Shown here: positions 7,230 to 16,807 of the stretch, one piece after another
Layout: each line of letters begins with the position of its first letter
Position numbering within the stretch: the first letter of the stretch is position 1
NCBI RefSeq assembly: GCF_001618865.1
Contig: NZ_CP015136.1
Location: 4,127,001-4,191,000 of the forward strand
Reading direction: 5' to 3'
DNA length: 64,000 nt
From: Luteitalea pratensis
Lineage (GTDB): Bacteria; Acidobacteriota; Vicinamibacteria; Vicinamibacterales; Vicinamibacteraceae
Made by a program: the position numbers and the translations under genes
The notes under the pieces: generated by a model
Told to the model about the DNA's origin: nothing
Databases searched by the model: none
What the model saw: only the letters and a program-made list of their open reading frames with translations

Positions 7230-10200
7230 TCAGCGCAGCCGGGTGCCGGTCGTATTGATGCCGCCGGCCCAGTGCTGGCCCACGGCATCCCAGTACATCG
7301 CGCGCTCGACCACGATCGGCACAGAGTTGGTGGCCTCGACGAGAACACCGAAATTGGCATTGGCCAACTCGGGAATCGCACTCGCCCATACCGTGAATCG
7401 TGAGTTGGGCAGCACGGTCGCCGTCCGGACGACCGGTGGCCCGATCTCACCGAGGAACGTCAGCGTGACCTCGGCGGCTTGGGCCGAACTCGGGTTGGCG
7501 ATCAGCACGAACGTCTCGTAATTGCTCGAGGTCCCGGCCCGGCCTTCGGCGAGCATCCATGCCAGCCCGGTGTCAGTCACGCCAAAGCTGTTGTGCGCGT
7601 CCTGCCACGTGCTCGAGTTGCCTGGCCAGTACATGGCGCGCTCGACCACGATCGGCTCGCCGGAGACGACGCGCACGGACACTTCCGCCTGACGAAGGCG
7701 CGGGTCCTGGTCCTCGACGTTGATCGTCAGTCGACGACGCGCCGGCACATCGTAGGTGCGATCGACGGTCGTCCCGTCGGAAAGCAGGTAGGTCACCGTC
7801 GCCGTCGTCGCATCCACGCCCGGGTTGCCGAGGAGCACGTACATGTCGAAGTAGTCGCCGGTCGCACCTTCGGCAAGGAACCAGAAGGTGGAGAGCGCAG
7901 AGACGCCCGCCGAATCGTGGCCGCCGTTCCAGTACCGGCCCTGGCTGCTCCAGTACATCGCGCGCTCGGCCATCACGGGCGTATCCGCGTCGACCTCGAT
8001 GGAGAACGAGCGACCGACGAGCGCCGCATGGGAACCGGCCCAGATCGTCTCGCGCGCGTGCGCCGGAATGGTGAGGGCAACCGTGTAGGCCGGCTCGTGT
8101 TCCCGCAGGAAGCTGACCTGCATCGTCGCGGGAGTGTCCCCCGGATTCGCGAGCAGCACCCACGTGTCGAAGAACCCCTGTGATCCCTCGGCGAAGTACC
8201 ACCGGTTGGCCGGGGCCTCCACGGCCGACCCACCATGGCCGCCGTAATGCGTGGCCTGGTCCCAGAACATCGTCCGCTCTACCGCCAGCGGCAGCCCCGA
8301 GGGCACGGTGACGACCGTCGACACGGCACTCTCGCCGGCGAGCGCCCGTTCGTCGTTGACGCGAATGGTGCGTCGCGACCGGGCGGGGATGGTGAGGTCG
8401 CGGATCACCTGCCGGCCAGACGGCGTCAGATACGTGAGCACATAGGGCACGTCCTCGTCGTGCGGGTTGGCCACGAGGACGTCCATATCGAAGAACCAGC
8501 CGGTGGCGCCTTCCGCCAACAGGCTCGACGCCGGCACGACGACCTGCGTGCTCGCGGCCGCGAACCCGCCGCAGTTGGTCACGGTCACGTTTACGGGCTG
8601 GACGCCTCCAGCCGACCAGGCGTACGTCGCTGCCGGCGTGCCCTGGCCAGCGAGCGGCTGCGGTGCCCACACGTAGGCGACAGGTGAGGATGTGGTTACG
8701 GGTGAGAGTGATGCCGTCAAGGTCACGGTCGCCCCGGCAGGCGCGTGGGTGGGTCCCGTGACGGTCAGGTCCTGAACCGGCTCCACGCACCCCACCGGCA
8801 GCACACGGAAGAGCCCCAGTACGTCATCGGCCTGGATCGCCCCTGCCTCGTTGTCGACTTCGAAACGCACGTCGTAGACGCCGACGGCCTCAGGCCCGAA
8901 CGTCACTACCGGCCGCATCATCGCCGTGTCTCCGGATCCGGCAAACGTGCTGGCGGCCAGGTCGAGCGAGACCATACCAGGGATTTCCAGCGTGTTGCCC
9001 GAACCTGGAAGCCCTTCGCCGACGACCGCGCCGGCCGCGTTGATCAGGCGGAACACGCTCGCGGTGCCGGGCCGCTCGACCACGCGAATCCATGCCGCCA
9101 CGTCGCCGGCGTCGTTCGCGAGCTTCATGTCCATGTGCTGCATGGTGCGCCAGGACAGCCCGCCTGGCGTTATCCACCGGGCTTCCATCGTGACCGACAC
9201 GCCCACCGGCGCGTGACGGACGGTCGGCTGGAGCAACTCGAAGGTTCCGAGGATCGGCGACGTGATCGACAAGTGCACCGCACTCAGCCCTCCTCCCGGC
9301 GATGGATTGCGTACCACGATCAAGGGCGTGCGCGGGGCCGGGAAGGTCACGTCCCGGGCCAGCACGCGGATGTAGACCAGGGCCGGGCTCGAGTAGTACA
9401 CCGCGCGATTCTGGGCATCCCATTGGGCCTGCGTCTCGCGTGTGAAGCCGGATCCGCGCACGGCCAGCCAGAAGTCGGCACCGAACACCGTCGCTGAGAT
9501 CGACGCTGGCTCGAGATTCGTGATCCGTGGCACGGGATAGGTCGCGAGGGCCTCGCGTGCGACCGTGAGCGTGTACGAACCGGTGCGCGTCGCGTTGCCC
9601 GCGTCGCGTACGACAAGCAGGTAGGGGCCGGTGCGCGGCAAGCTGAGACCGGTGACCTGCGCGTTGTTGCCATCGCCGCCGTTGTCGTCGACGGCGATGC
9701 GCACGCCGCTCGGATCGCGCACCTCCAGCAGGGGGTCGAGCGTCCCTGTGCGCTGATTCAGGCGCACCGTGATGCGATCGCCCGCCGACCCGTTGTACCT
9801 GTAGAAATCACGGTCGCTCGTGGTCGCGATCGTGCCGATCGTCGGCTCCACGACGTCGAAGATGGTGCGGAAGTCATCCGCATCACAGTTCACGACGCCG
9901 CACAGGGCGGCCAACGCATCGACACGCCGAATCGAGTTCACCAGGCCACCGGGTCGCTGATCGGTGATCAGGGGGCCGGTGGTGCGGATGCGGGTCGCCA
10001 GTTCGCTCACGATCGACCCTGCCCCGACGCCTTTCAACTCCTGTCGGAGCAGGGCGAACACGCCAGCCACATGCGGGGCTGCCATCGAGGTGCCGCTCTT
10101 GGACAGGCGTGTCGGCGTGCTTGACGACGAGTCCTGTGGCACCGCGGCAAAGATCCCGCGACCCGGCGCAAGCACCGTGGTCAAGGGGGAGATGTTGCTG

Positions 10201-11318
10201 AACGTCGCAACCTGGTCGACGTCGTTGGTGGCACCGACGCTGATCGCGTTGGACAGGCACGCGGGGAAGGACATCAGGTTGCGAAAACCATCGTTGCCTG
10301 CGGCGGCGACCACGGCGATCCCCAGTGCCCGCAGCAGCGCGACGGTGTCGCGCATGCTCGTGAAACTGGCGTCGCAGGGGCCAGCGAACACAGCAGCGCC
10401 GAGGCTCATGTTGACCGCGGCGATCGTCCGCGTGGCGCTCAGCGCGACGACCCGGTTGAGCCCGGCGATCGTGTCGGATTCGAAGCTGCCGACGCAGGGG
10501 CTCGTGCGATTGTCATCGGCACACGGCGTCTGCAATCCATCGTCGCGTCTGGAAAACACCTGGATGGCGATGATGTCGGCCTGCGGCGCGACGGCGGCGG
10601 CGATGCTGGCCACATGTGTGCCATGATCGCACCCCGACACGTTCGACGGACAGTCTTCGCCAGACCCCACGGCGGTGGACGACGCGGCGGCTCCCGGGCA
10701 CATCGAGGAAGCGCCGATGAAGTTGTTGGTGGTCGAGAAGCACGCTTCGCTGACCACGCGGCCGGCGAGATCGGGATGTGTCTTGTCGACGCCGGTATCG
10801 AGGATCGCGATGGCGACGTTGTCGCCCGTCGTGCCGAGCTGGACGACACGATCGGCTTGCACCAGCGGAACGCTGACGTCGAGCATTGGCTCGACGAACG
10901 CGTCTTCCTTGATCGCGATCACGTTGGGGAGCGCGTCGAGGCGGTCGATCGCCAGCACCCCGATCGTCATCGCCATGCCGGGGGTGAATTCGAAGCGGCG
11001 GAGTTCGGTGAGCAGCAGTCCCTCGAGCGCGTCGATCACAAGCCCCTGCGCCGCCGCGACCGCGTCACGCCGCTGCTGCAGGCCGCCGGGGGTAGCCAGG
11101 CTGCTGTCAGGTGATTCGACGTCGAGGCGCAGCGAGACAATGACCCGCACCTGTGCCTGTTGCAGGGCCTTCTGGCGTACGGCGTCGAACTGGGCAGCCC
11201 TGTCCGAGTCGGTGGGCGCCTGCTGGCCGAGGAGCGGTTGCGCGGGCCGCAAGAGCGCCAGGACGACGAGCGCCGCGACGGCGGCCAGCATGCGGGCCTG
11301 AGCAAGACGACGGTGCAT
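7230..11318 (-). CDS. Secreted S8 (subtilisin) peptidase with PPC domain and four tandem C-terminal modules
   Basis: The 1362-aa protein starts with a signal peptide (residues 1-33). The subtilase domain (about 165-430) has catalytic Asp174 in AILDTGVD, His232 in DHGTHVAS, oxyanion Asn342 in AAAGND and Ser411 in SGTSMAAPHVAG. A pre-peptidase C-terminal (PPC) domain (about 485-590) and Ig/IPT-like beta domains (about 600-950) follow. The last 400 residues are four modules of about 100-115 aa, each opening with AEG plus an aromatic or acidic turn and closing with VERAMYW or a variant (VERTMFW, AERAMYW). The start at 11318 has a strong ribosome-binding site (GGAGGGG). The protein probably acts outside the cell or on its surface, with the modules as adhesion or carbohydrate-binding stalks; that role is inference. 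Confidence 0.9.
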   Translation of the reverse strand: MHRRLAQARMLAAVAALVVLALLRPAQPLLGQQAPTDSDRAAQFDAVRQKALQQAQVRVIVSLRLDVESPDSSLATPGGLQQRRDAVAAAQGLVIDALEGLLLTELRRFEFTPGMAMTIGVLAIDRLDALPNVIAIKEDAFVEPMLDVSVPLVQADRVVQLGTTGDNVAIAILDTGVDKTHPDLAGRVVSEACFSTTNNFIGASSMCPGAAASSTAVGSGEDCPSNVSGCDHGTHVASIAAAVAPQADIIAIQVFSRRDDGLQTPCADDNRTSPCVGSFESDTIAGLNRVVALSATRTIAAVNMSLGAAVFAGPCDASFTSMRDTVALLRALGIAVVAAAGNDGFRNLMSFPACLSNAISVGATNDVDQVATFSNISPLTTVLAPGRGIFAAVPQDSSSSTPTRLSKSGTSMAAPHVAGVFALLRQELKGVGAGSIVSELATRIRTTGPLITDQRPGGLVNSIRRVDALAALCGVVNCDADDFRTIFDVVEPTIGTIATTSDRDFYRYNGSAGDRITVRLNQRTGTLDPLLEVRDPSGVRIAVDDNGGDGNNAQVTGLSLPRTGPYLLVVRDAGNATRTGSYTLTVAREALATYPVPRITNLEPASISATVFGADFWLAVRGSGFTRETQAQWDAQNRAVYYSSPALVYIRVLARDVTFPAPRTPLIVVRNPSPGGGLSAVHLSITSPILGTFELLQPTVRHAPVGVSVTMEARWITPGGLSWRTMQHMDMKLANDAGDVAAWIRVVERPGTASVFRLINAAGAVVGEGLPGSGNTLEIPGMVSLDLAASTFAGSGDTAMMRPVVTFGPEAVGVYDVRFEVDNEAGAIQADDVLGLFRVLPVGCVEPVQDLTVTGPTHAPAGATVTLTASLSPVTTSSPVAYVWAPQPLAGQGTPAATYAWSAGGVQPVNVTVTNCGGFAAASTQVVVPASSLLAEGATGWFFDMDVLVANPHDEDVPYVLTYLTPSGRQVIRDLTIPARSRRTIRVNDERALAGESAVSTVVTVPSGLPLAVERTMFWDQATHYGGHGGSAVEAPANRWYFAEGSQGFFDTWVLLANPGDTPATMQVSFLREHEPAYTVALTIPAHARETIWAGSHAALVGRSFSIEVDADTPVMAERAMYWSSQGRYWNGGHDSAGVSALSTFWFLAEGATGDYFDMYVLLGNPGVDATTATVTYLLSDGTTVDRTYDVPARRRLTINVEDQDPRLRQAEVSVRVVSGEPIVVERAMYWPGNSSTWQDAHNSFGVTDTGLAWMLAEGRAGTSSNYETFVLIANPSSAQAAEVTLTFLGEIGPPVVRTATVLPNSRFTVWASAIPELANANFGVLVEATNSVPIVVERAMYWDAVGQHWAGGINTTGTRLR

Positions 11319-11407
11319 TCGAACCCCTCCGGTTAGAGGTCCTGCGCGGTTTAGCTCATCTGTAATGGCGCAATGCTAGCACAACCGTACCGTGCGTCTG
11401 GTAGGCG

Positions 11408-13447
11408 TCAATGCGTGATCGTCACGTTGGCAGGTACTGGGGTCCCGAGGTGCGCCGGCAGGGTCGTGGCGGTGATCGCGGCGCCAGCAGCCGTGCGCGG
11501 GCTGAGCAGTCGCACGGGCACGGGCGCGACGCGCGCCATCAGTTCCGGCAGGTCCGTTGTCTGCAGGACGCCGGGCAGAACCGCGAGGGTGAGCCCGTCG
11601 TGCGTGTCGGCGGATGCGAAATCCAGGTAGCTGACCAGGCCATCCTCGAGCGTGAGGGCGGCAGGCCGATCGAATTGTGCGGCAAGCAGCGCGGCCGGGA
11701 CCGTCTGGCCTTGCGCCCGCACCGACGGGCCACGGGCCGCCGCTGCACCGGCCTCGACGCGGAGCACCGCCAGACCGTGCAGCAGATCGTGCGTCTGCCA
11801 GGCGACGACGCTGGTGCCGAGTAGCCAGGCACGAGCGGCGAACTGGTAGGCGCCCGAGTACCCGCTCACGCCTGCCGCCGGTGCGAGGTCGCCCGTACCT
11901 CGCACGTCGATGGCGAGCAGCGTCTGGCCCTCGCTGACCAGGCGCTCGATCAATTCGGTACGGGAGGTGGCGCCTCGTTCGTCGGCCAGGAGCGTGAACG
12001 ACACGGCGGCACTCGCCGGGCGACGGAGCCGGGCCTGGACCCGCACGCCGGGTTCGACCTCGAGCAGCAGTCGCTCGCCGGCCGGACTCCACGGATTGCC
12101 TGCACGCAGGACGACGCGTGGCTCCGTCGCGGCAGTCGATAGCCCTGCCAGGACGCGTAGCTTCGCCTCGGTGACCGGCGCACGACTCGACGCCAGCGCA
12201 CGCGCATGGTCGGCGTTGATGGCACGCACCGTCCGTGTGCCAAGGGACGTCGCCAGCTGACCTGTGGGCGTGACTCGCAATGCCGCGTCCGCTTCGGCGA
12301 CCACGGGCAGTTCTGTCGGGTGGAGACCGGGCCGGCCCAGCCAGGTGCCGAGTGCGCGATACGCGCCTTCGCGCAGCGGCTGCGACCAGCCATGCGTCGC
12401 GTCGTTCTCCACGCGCGCCAACCGATCCGGCGCCTCGAGGGCGGCAAACACCGGCGCCAGTTCCTCTGAGGCGGCGCGCGATCCGGCAATGGGGAAGAAG
12501 TCCTTGATGGCGCTACTCACCAGGACGCCCCTCGGCGCCGCGGCCACTGCGAAGTCCGCGAAGTCGAAGCCGCGGCCGACGAAGCCCGGCAGGATCTGCT
12601 CGGCATCCTGTGGACCGGGCACGTTCCACATGTCGGCCCACGACGTCATGTAACAGGAGATCACGACAGCGGCGAGCCTGGGCTCGACGGCGCCCAGCAA
12701 TGCTGCCTGCGTGCCGCCGCCCGAGTTGCCGGCCACCGCCAGCCGGGTCCGATCCACGTCAGTGCGACTCTCCAGGTAGTCGAGCGCACGACGCATGTCC
12801 TGCACCATATAGGCGCCCAGCGTCCGCCCCGACAGCAGCAGCTGTTGACCCGTCATCGAATGCTCACGCGTCCCGATGCCGACACGCGAGCCGCCCTTCA
12901 CCGGGTCGAGGTACTCGACGCGCTCGCCCTGGCCGAACGGGTCGTACGCGAGCACGACGAACCCGCGCCGCGCCAGCGACACCCAGACGTTCTGGTACGT
13001 GGGAGACGCCTTGCCCTCGTTGGCGTGCCCGGCAGTCCCGAGCACGGCCGGGAATGGCCCCGGACCGTCCGGTACGTAGACGAGTGCCGTGACCTTGAAT
13101 CCGGGAAGGCTCTGGAACACCAGGTGCTCGATGCGATAGCCGTCACGCGGCGTCGTGCGAGTGACGATGGCGTCGAGGGGCCCGTTCGAGCCGGGCAGCA
13201 CGCCGAGCATGTCGGCGATCCCGGCGCGAACCTCCTGTTGGCGCGCCTCGATGTTCTCGCGAGTCTTCAGGGCCGCGACCCGCGCACGACGAGTGTCGAG
13301 CGCGCTCTTTGCCTGCCCATCGACCCACGCATCGAAGGCGACGCGCTCGGCCGAGACCGTAGGTGAGGACTGGAGCGCGAACAGGGAAGCGCTGCCGGCG
13401 GCGAGCACCGCAACGCAGATGCGGAAGATGGTGGGCGCGCCTGCCAT
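11408..13447 (-). CDS. Secreted alpha/beta hydrolase (acetyl xylan esterase / dienelactone hydrolase-like)
   Basis: The 679-aa protein has a signal peptide (residues 1-25), a helical lead (40-85) and an alpha/beta hydrolase domain (about 100-390). The nucleophile elbow is VAGNSGGGTQ with Ser242, and a catalytic His lies in NDATHGWSQ. A second beta-rich region (about 400-679) resembles a degenerate hydrolase fold without a clear Ser elbow. Family members deacetylate xylan or other glycans. It reads in the same direction as the protease 89 bp downstream, but that gap and a separate ribosome-binding site suggest independent translation. A plausible role is hydrolysis of plant-derived ester-substituted polysaccharides. 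Confidence 0.78.
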   Translation of the reverse strand: MAGAPTIFRICVAVLAAGSASLFALQSSPTVSAERVAFDAWVDGQAKSALDTRRARVAALKTRENIEARQQEVRAGIADMLGVLPGSNGPLDAIVTRTTPRDGYRIEHLVFQSLPGFKVTALVYVPDGPGPFPAVLGTAGHANEGKASPTYQNVWVSLARRGFVVLAYDPFGQGERVEYLDPVKGGSRVGIGTREHSMTGQQLLLSGRTLGAYMVQDMRRALDYLESRTDVDRTRLAVAGNSGGGTQAALLGAVEPRLAAVVISCYMTSWADMWNVPGPQDAEQILPGFVGRGFDFADFAVAAAPRGVLVSSAIKDFFPIAGSRAASEELAPVFAALEAPDRLARVENDATHGWSQPLREGAYRALGTWLGRPGLHPTELPVVAEADAALRVTPTGQLATSLGTRTVRAINADHARALASSRAPVTEAKLRVLAGLSTAATEPRVVLRAGNPWSPAGERLLLEVEPGVRVQARLRRPASAAVSFTLLADERGATSRTELIERLVSEGQTLLAIDVRGTGDLAPAAGVSGYSGAYQFAARAWLLGTSVVAWQTHDLLHGLAVLRVEAGAAAARGPSVRAQGQTVPAALLAAQFDRPAALTLEDGLVSYLDFASADTHDGLTLAVLPGVLQTTDLPELMARVAPVPVRLLSPRTAAGAAITATTLPAHLGTPVPANVTITH

Positions 13448-13544
13448 AGGCAGGAAGCCTATCGCACCCGCGTCAGGTCGTGTCGCCTGCTCCGTGCTAG
13501 GCTGAAGCCTCTTTCAAAGCTTGCAGGCTCGGGGTTTGGTCCGC

Positions 13545-14510
13545 ATGACGATGCCTTTCAGGCGTGTTCGCATCCCCGTTGCGATCGTTGGGGTGATCGC
13601 GCTGTCGTCCGGGATTGCCATCGCCGGCCACGGCGACAAGTACGGCTCTTTCTGGACGGACGCAAGGGCTGCGTTGGAATGGAACAATCCGCTTTGTACG
13701 CACATGGCCGCGCTGCGTGGAATGATCAAGGCCAGGGCAGTGAAGCGCCGAACCGACGAGATCAAAGCGGCAAGCCATCTGGTTCGCGAGAATGCCGAAG
13801 GGCTGTTTCTCTATGCGACCCCGTTTGGTCAATTCTGGATGCCACAAGCCGATGACCTGTGGAGCCTCGCCGTCGTGCTCGCCGAGCAGGATCAGGAAAT
13901 GTACGGCTCCGCTGGAGGCTTGGGCATACACAACGGAGACGTGGTGATCGACGCAGGTGCGCACGTCGGCCTCTTCACGCGCACTGCTCTCGCTGCCGGC
14001 GCCAGCAAGGTCATCACGTTTGAGGTCACGCCGAAGTCGAACCTTGCACTTCGACTCAACTTCGCGCGTGAGATCGCCGAGGGCCGCGTCATCGTCGTGG
14101 AAAAAGGCGTCTGGTTCGAGGAATCGATATTGCCGCTCGTCATCGTCGATGGCTGCTCGGTATGCAACAGCGTGTCCCATCCGTGGATGCGCGCGACGAT
14201 GAACGTACCGCTAACGACGATCGATAACGCTGTGGCGGAATTGAAGCTCGACCGCGTGGACTTCATCAAGCTCGATATCGAAAATGCGGAGGCCAACGCG
14301 CTCCGCGGCGCAAGAAGGACGCTCGTCGCGTATCACCCTCGCGTCGCGGTCGCGCTCGAAAACTCGAAGACACGAATCGCGTATGGTCATGAGGTGCTTG
14401 GTGTGATGCAGGAGGCCTACGCCGGCTATCGGTACGTCTGCGGCGCCTGCACGAACCCCGAGTCGAGCGCGCGCATCCTCCCGGAGGTTCTGCACTTCTA
14501 CGCTGACTAG
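13545..14510 (+). CDS. FkbM family methyltransferase with N-terminal membrane anchor
   Basis: Starting from ATG 13545 the protein has 321 aa. An N-terminal hydrophobic helix (about 9-28) is followed by a linker and an FkbM-type SAM-binding domain. The SAM-binding motif is VVIDAGAHVGLFTRTAL, and the later segment DFIKLDIENAEANALRGA carries the typical acidic pair. FkbM enzymes methylate hydroxyls of polyketides or surface sugars. A TTG at 13521 would extend it by 8 residues. The base composition is visibly less GC-rich than the neighbours (many AA/TT-ending codons), and it stands alone between two opposite-strand genes, which hints at horizontal acquisition. Confidence 0.78.
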   Translation: MTMPFRRVRIPVAIVGVIALSSGIAIAGHGDKYGSFWTDARAALEWNNPLCTHMAALRGMIKARAVKRRTDEIKAASHLVRENAEGLFLYATPFGQFWMPQADDLWSLAVVLAEQDQEMYGSAGGLGIHNGDVVIDAGAHVGLFTRTALAAGASKVITFEVTPKSNLALRLNFAREIAEGRVIVVEKGVWFEESILPLVIVDGCSVCNSVSHPWMRATMNVPLTTIDNAVAELKLDRVDFIKLDIENAEANALRGARRTLVAYHPRVAVALENSKTRIAYGHEVLGVMQEAYAGYRYVCGACTNPESSARILPEVLHFYAD

Positions 14511-14625
14511 CCGCGGGAACGGTGGTCGCGGTGGGACAACGCGCGCCCTCGAGACGGACCTGTCGCAAGTCGTCGCCGATGTCGCATGGAGGTGAGACGG
14601 CCGCCCGGGCGGGCGGCATGGATGG

Positions 14626-15774
14626 CTACAGCGCGGCCGCGATGATCGGCCGCCGGGCAGCCCGGCGCTTCTCGGCACTGGCGCGCACGAGGAACTTCGC
14701 GTAGGGCACCACTTGCTTGATGGCTGCCACGTTCATCTGGCAGGGGCTCAGGCAGGTCGGGCACTTCTCGTCGCGGATGTAGTTCCGGTGCTCCTGAGAG
14801 GCCTGCTTGAAGTAGACCGCGGCCGGGTCCTCGGTCACGGCATTGCCGACGACGTCGCTGTTCTCGCAGAAGAACATGCCGCCATCGGGATTGAGCATCA
14901 CGCCCTGGGTCTGGAACGGGCAGGGCGCCATCCGGTGATAGCCGTTGCCGATCATGTCGGCGTAATGCATGTAGATGTAGTTCTGACCGTCCAGCAGCGG
15001 ATCGTGGCGCACCCGCTCGAGGAAGAACTCGCGCATCCGCTGTTCTTCGGCGTTGACCGGCTTGATGTCCTTGGCAAGATCCGCGTTGCCCAGCATGGCT
15101 TCGGTGAACCGGACCATGTTGAACACGATGTCGAGCTTCTCCCGGCGCGCCCAGGCCAGGATGTTCTCGGCGTCGTTCAGGTTCATCGAGAAGATGGTCG
15201 TCGAGATGCCGAAGTTGAAGGGGTAGCTCTTCTGCAGTTCCTTCATGGCCGCGATGGTCTGCTCGGCCTTGTCGAACCCGCGCTTCACCCGGCGCACCTC
15301 GTTGTGCATGTCGCCGACGCCGTCCACCGACACGCGGGTGCTGAAGATCACCCCACGCTCGTGGCACATCTGGACAATCTTGGTCAGCATCGGGATGCCC
15401 CGATGCGGCGTCAGGCCGGTGGTGTTCAGCGTCAGCTTGCGTAGTTTCGGCAGCTTGTCGATCATCACCCGGACGATGTCGACGAGGTCGTTTCGGGTCG
15501 TCGGCTCTCCCCCGGAGATGCTGGCGTTCTCGATGCGCTTCCACAGCGGCGAGCTGAAGACCTGCTCGATCTGCTCGAGACTCATGTCCTCCTTGCGGTT
15601 GCCGCGCGTCCAGTTGCTGCACATATTGCAGCGGGCATCGCAGACGAACGTCACATGGAAGATCAGGACCGTCGGATAGAGCGGGGTGACCCGGCCAACG
15701 TAGCTGTTGACGAAATCGCGGGGGGCACTGAGAGCAGCTTTTGCGAGGTACTTGGCCGCGTATACTTGCGCCAT
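14626..15774 (-). CDS. Radical SAM protein with SPASM-type C-terminus
   Basis: The 382-aa protein carries the radical SAM signature CxxxCxxC as Cys45, Cys49, Cys52 (VCDARCNMC), then SISGGEPTTRNDL and a TIM-barrel core. The C-terminal region (about 275-360) has further cysteines (CPFQ, FFCENSD, CPTCLSPC) that would ligate one or two extra Fe-S clusters, as in SPASM or twitch domains. Such enzymes modify peptides or small molecules, or act in lipid and cofactor pathways. No precursor peptide gene was seen near it. It probably forms a minus-strand group with the flippase-like protein and methyltransferase upstream, although a 97-bp gap with a REP element lies between. Confidence 0.85.
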   Translation of the reverse strand: MAQVYAAKYLAKAALSAPRDFVNSYVGRVTPLYPTVLIFHVTFVCDARCNMCSNWTRGNRKEDMSLEQIEQVFSSPLWKRIENASISGGEPTTRNDLVDIVRVMIDKLPKLRKLTLNTTGLTPHRGIPMLTKIVQMCHERGVIFSTRVSVDGVGDMHNEVRRVKRGFDKAEQTIAAMKELQKSYPFNFGISTTIFSMNLNDAENILAWARREKLDIVFNMVRFTEAMLGNADLAKDIKPVNAEEQRMREFFLERVRHDPLLDGQNYIYMHYADMIGNGYHRMAPCPFQTQGVMLNPDGGMFFCENSDVVGNAVTEDPAAVYFKQASQEHRNYIRDEKCPTCLSPCQMNVAAIKQVVPYAKFLVRASAEKRRAARRPIIAAAL

Positions 15775-15847
15775 AAGTAATTGAGTCTACTGCCTATTGT
15801 GGTCCCAGGTCAAAGTCGGACCGTCTCGCTCGGCTTTTTGGGTGGCT

Positions 15848-15871
15848 GTAGGCGTCGAGCTTGCTCGACGC
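15848..15871 (+). repeat. REP-like palindrome with GTAG foot
   Basis: GTAG is followed by 9-bp arms (GCGTCGAGC and its exact complement) around a TT loop. The element abuts the stop codon of the minus-strand flippase gene (stop at 15872-15874), as at 1007. Same family as the copies near 1.0, 30.6, 38.1, 51.1 and 62.8 kb. Confidence 0.8.
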
Positions 15872-16807
15872 TCAAGGATGCCGCTCGCGCAGGTACAGCC
15901 AGGCTCCCGGAAGGTTGCCGAACAGTCCGGACAGGACGATCAGCGTCGACAGGGCCAGCGACAATTCGTCCGGCACGCCGAGCGGGCGGAGCAGCCACAC
16001 CATCACGCCCTGGGGCAGTCCGAAGCCGCTGATCGAGATCGGCAACAGGAGCATCAACAAGCCGATCGGCATGAAGACGAGGTAATACGCAAACGGGACC
16101 GTCAACCCGAGCCCGAGGCCCAGACCGAACGCCTGCAGGATCCGGAGCAACTGGACGAGCACGGAGAGGCCGAACACCACGACCAGCGTGCCCGGCTGCT
16201 GACGGTACCCGGCCATCGCGTCCGCGATGCGCAGCGGCAGCCGCACCCCGGCCCAGGCGTGCCAGGACGAGGGCAGCCACCGGATCCACCGGTCCGCCCA
16301 CACGGCCGCGACCGACCCGACCAGAACGGCCGCCGCACTCGAGACCGCCACCAATTGCACCTTGGGATCGGGATGGCTGCGCGCGTAGGCGGCGATGCCG
16401 ATCCCACCCATCAGGGCAATCGCAATGACGCCCAGGATCCGGTCGATGGCCACCGACGCGACCGCCGCGCCGCGCTGGGCGGTCCGCTGCCCGAGCGCAT
16501 AGGCGCGGGCCGCATCGCCACCGACGCCGGCCGGCAGGAAGCTGCCGACAAATGAACTGACGAGAAAGATCCTGGCGGCCGTCATCGTCCCGACAGCGGT
16601 GCCACTGGCACGCAGCAGGAGCACCCAACGCCAGATCATCACGACGCGATCGAGCAGGACGAGGACCGCGACGACGACCAGGGCCAACGGGTTGGCCTGC
16701 ACCATCGCGCGCAGCGCGGCGCCGGTGTCGACCTGCCGCCAGAGATACGCGAGGATGAATACCGTGATGCCCGCCCGCACCCAGACCGAGCGGAGCCAGC
16801 GCGTCAT
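15872..16807 (-). CDS. Lysylphosphatidylglycerol synthase TM region / UPF0104 family membrane protein
   Basis: The 311-aa integral membrane protein has about eight hydrophobic segments and the UPF0104 (PF03706) landmarks: RVVMIWRWVLLLRA, FVGSFLPAGVGGDAARAY (about 75-95) and the late motif LPISISGFGLPQGVMVW (about 255-271). The family includes the flippase domain of MprF and proteins found in glycolipid loci. It has no cytosolic synthase domain. Its ATG (16807) overlaps the stop of the methyltransferase upstream by ATGA, so the two are coupled. A second member of the family lies at 23834-24832. Confidence 0.85.
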   Translation of the reverse strand: MTRWLRSVWVRAGITVFILAYLWRQVDTGAALRAMVQANPLALVVVAVLVLLDRVVMIWRWVLLLRASGTAVGTMTAARIFLVSSFVGSFLPAGVGGDAARAYALGQRTAQRGAAVASVAIDRILGVIAIALMGGIGIAAYARSHPDPKVQLVAVSSAAAVLVGSVAAVWADRWIRWLPSSWHAWAGVRLPLRIADAMAGYRQQPGTLVVVFGLSVLVQLLRILQAFGLGLGLGLTVPFAYYLVFMPIGLLMLLLPISISGFGLPQGVMVWLLRPLGVPDELSLALSTLIVLSGLFGNLPGAWLYLRERHP

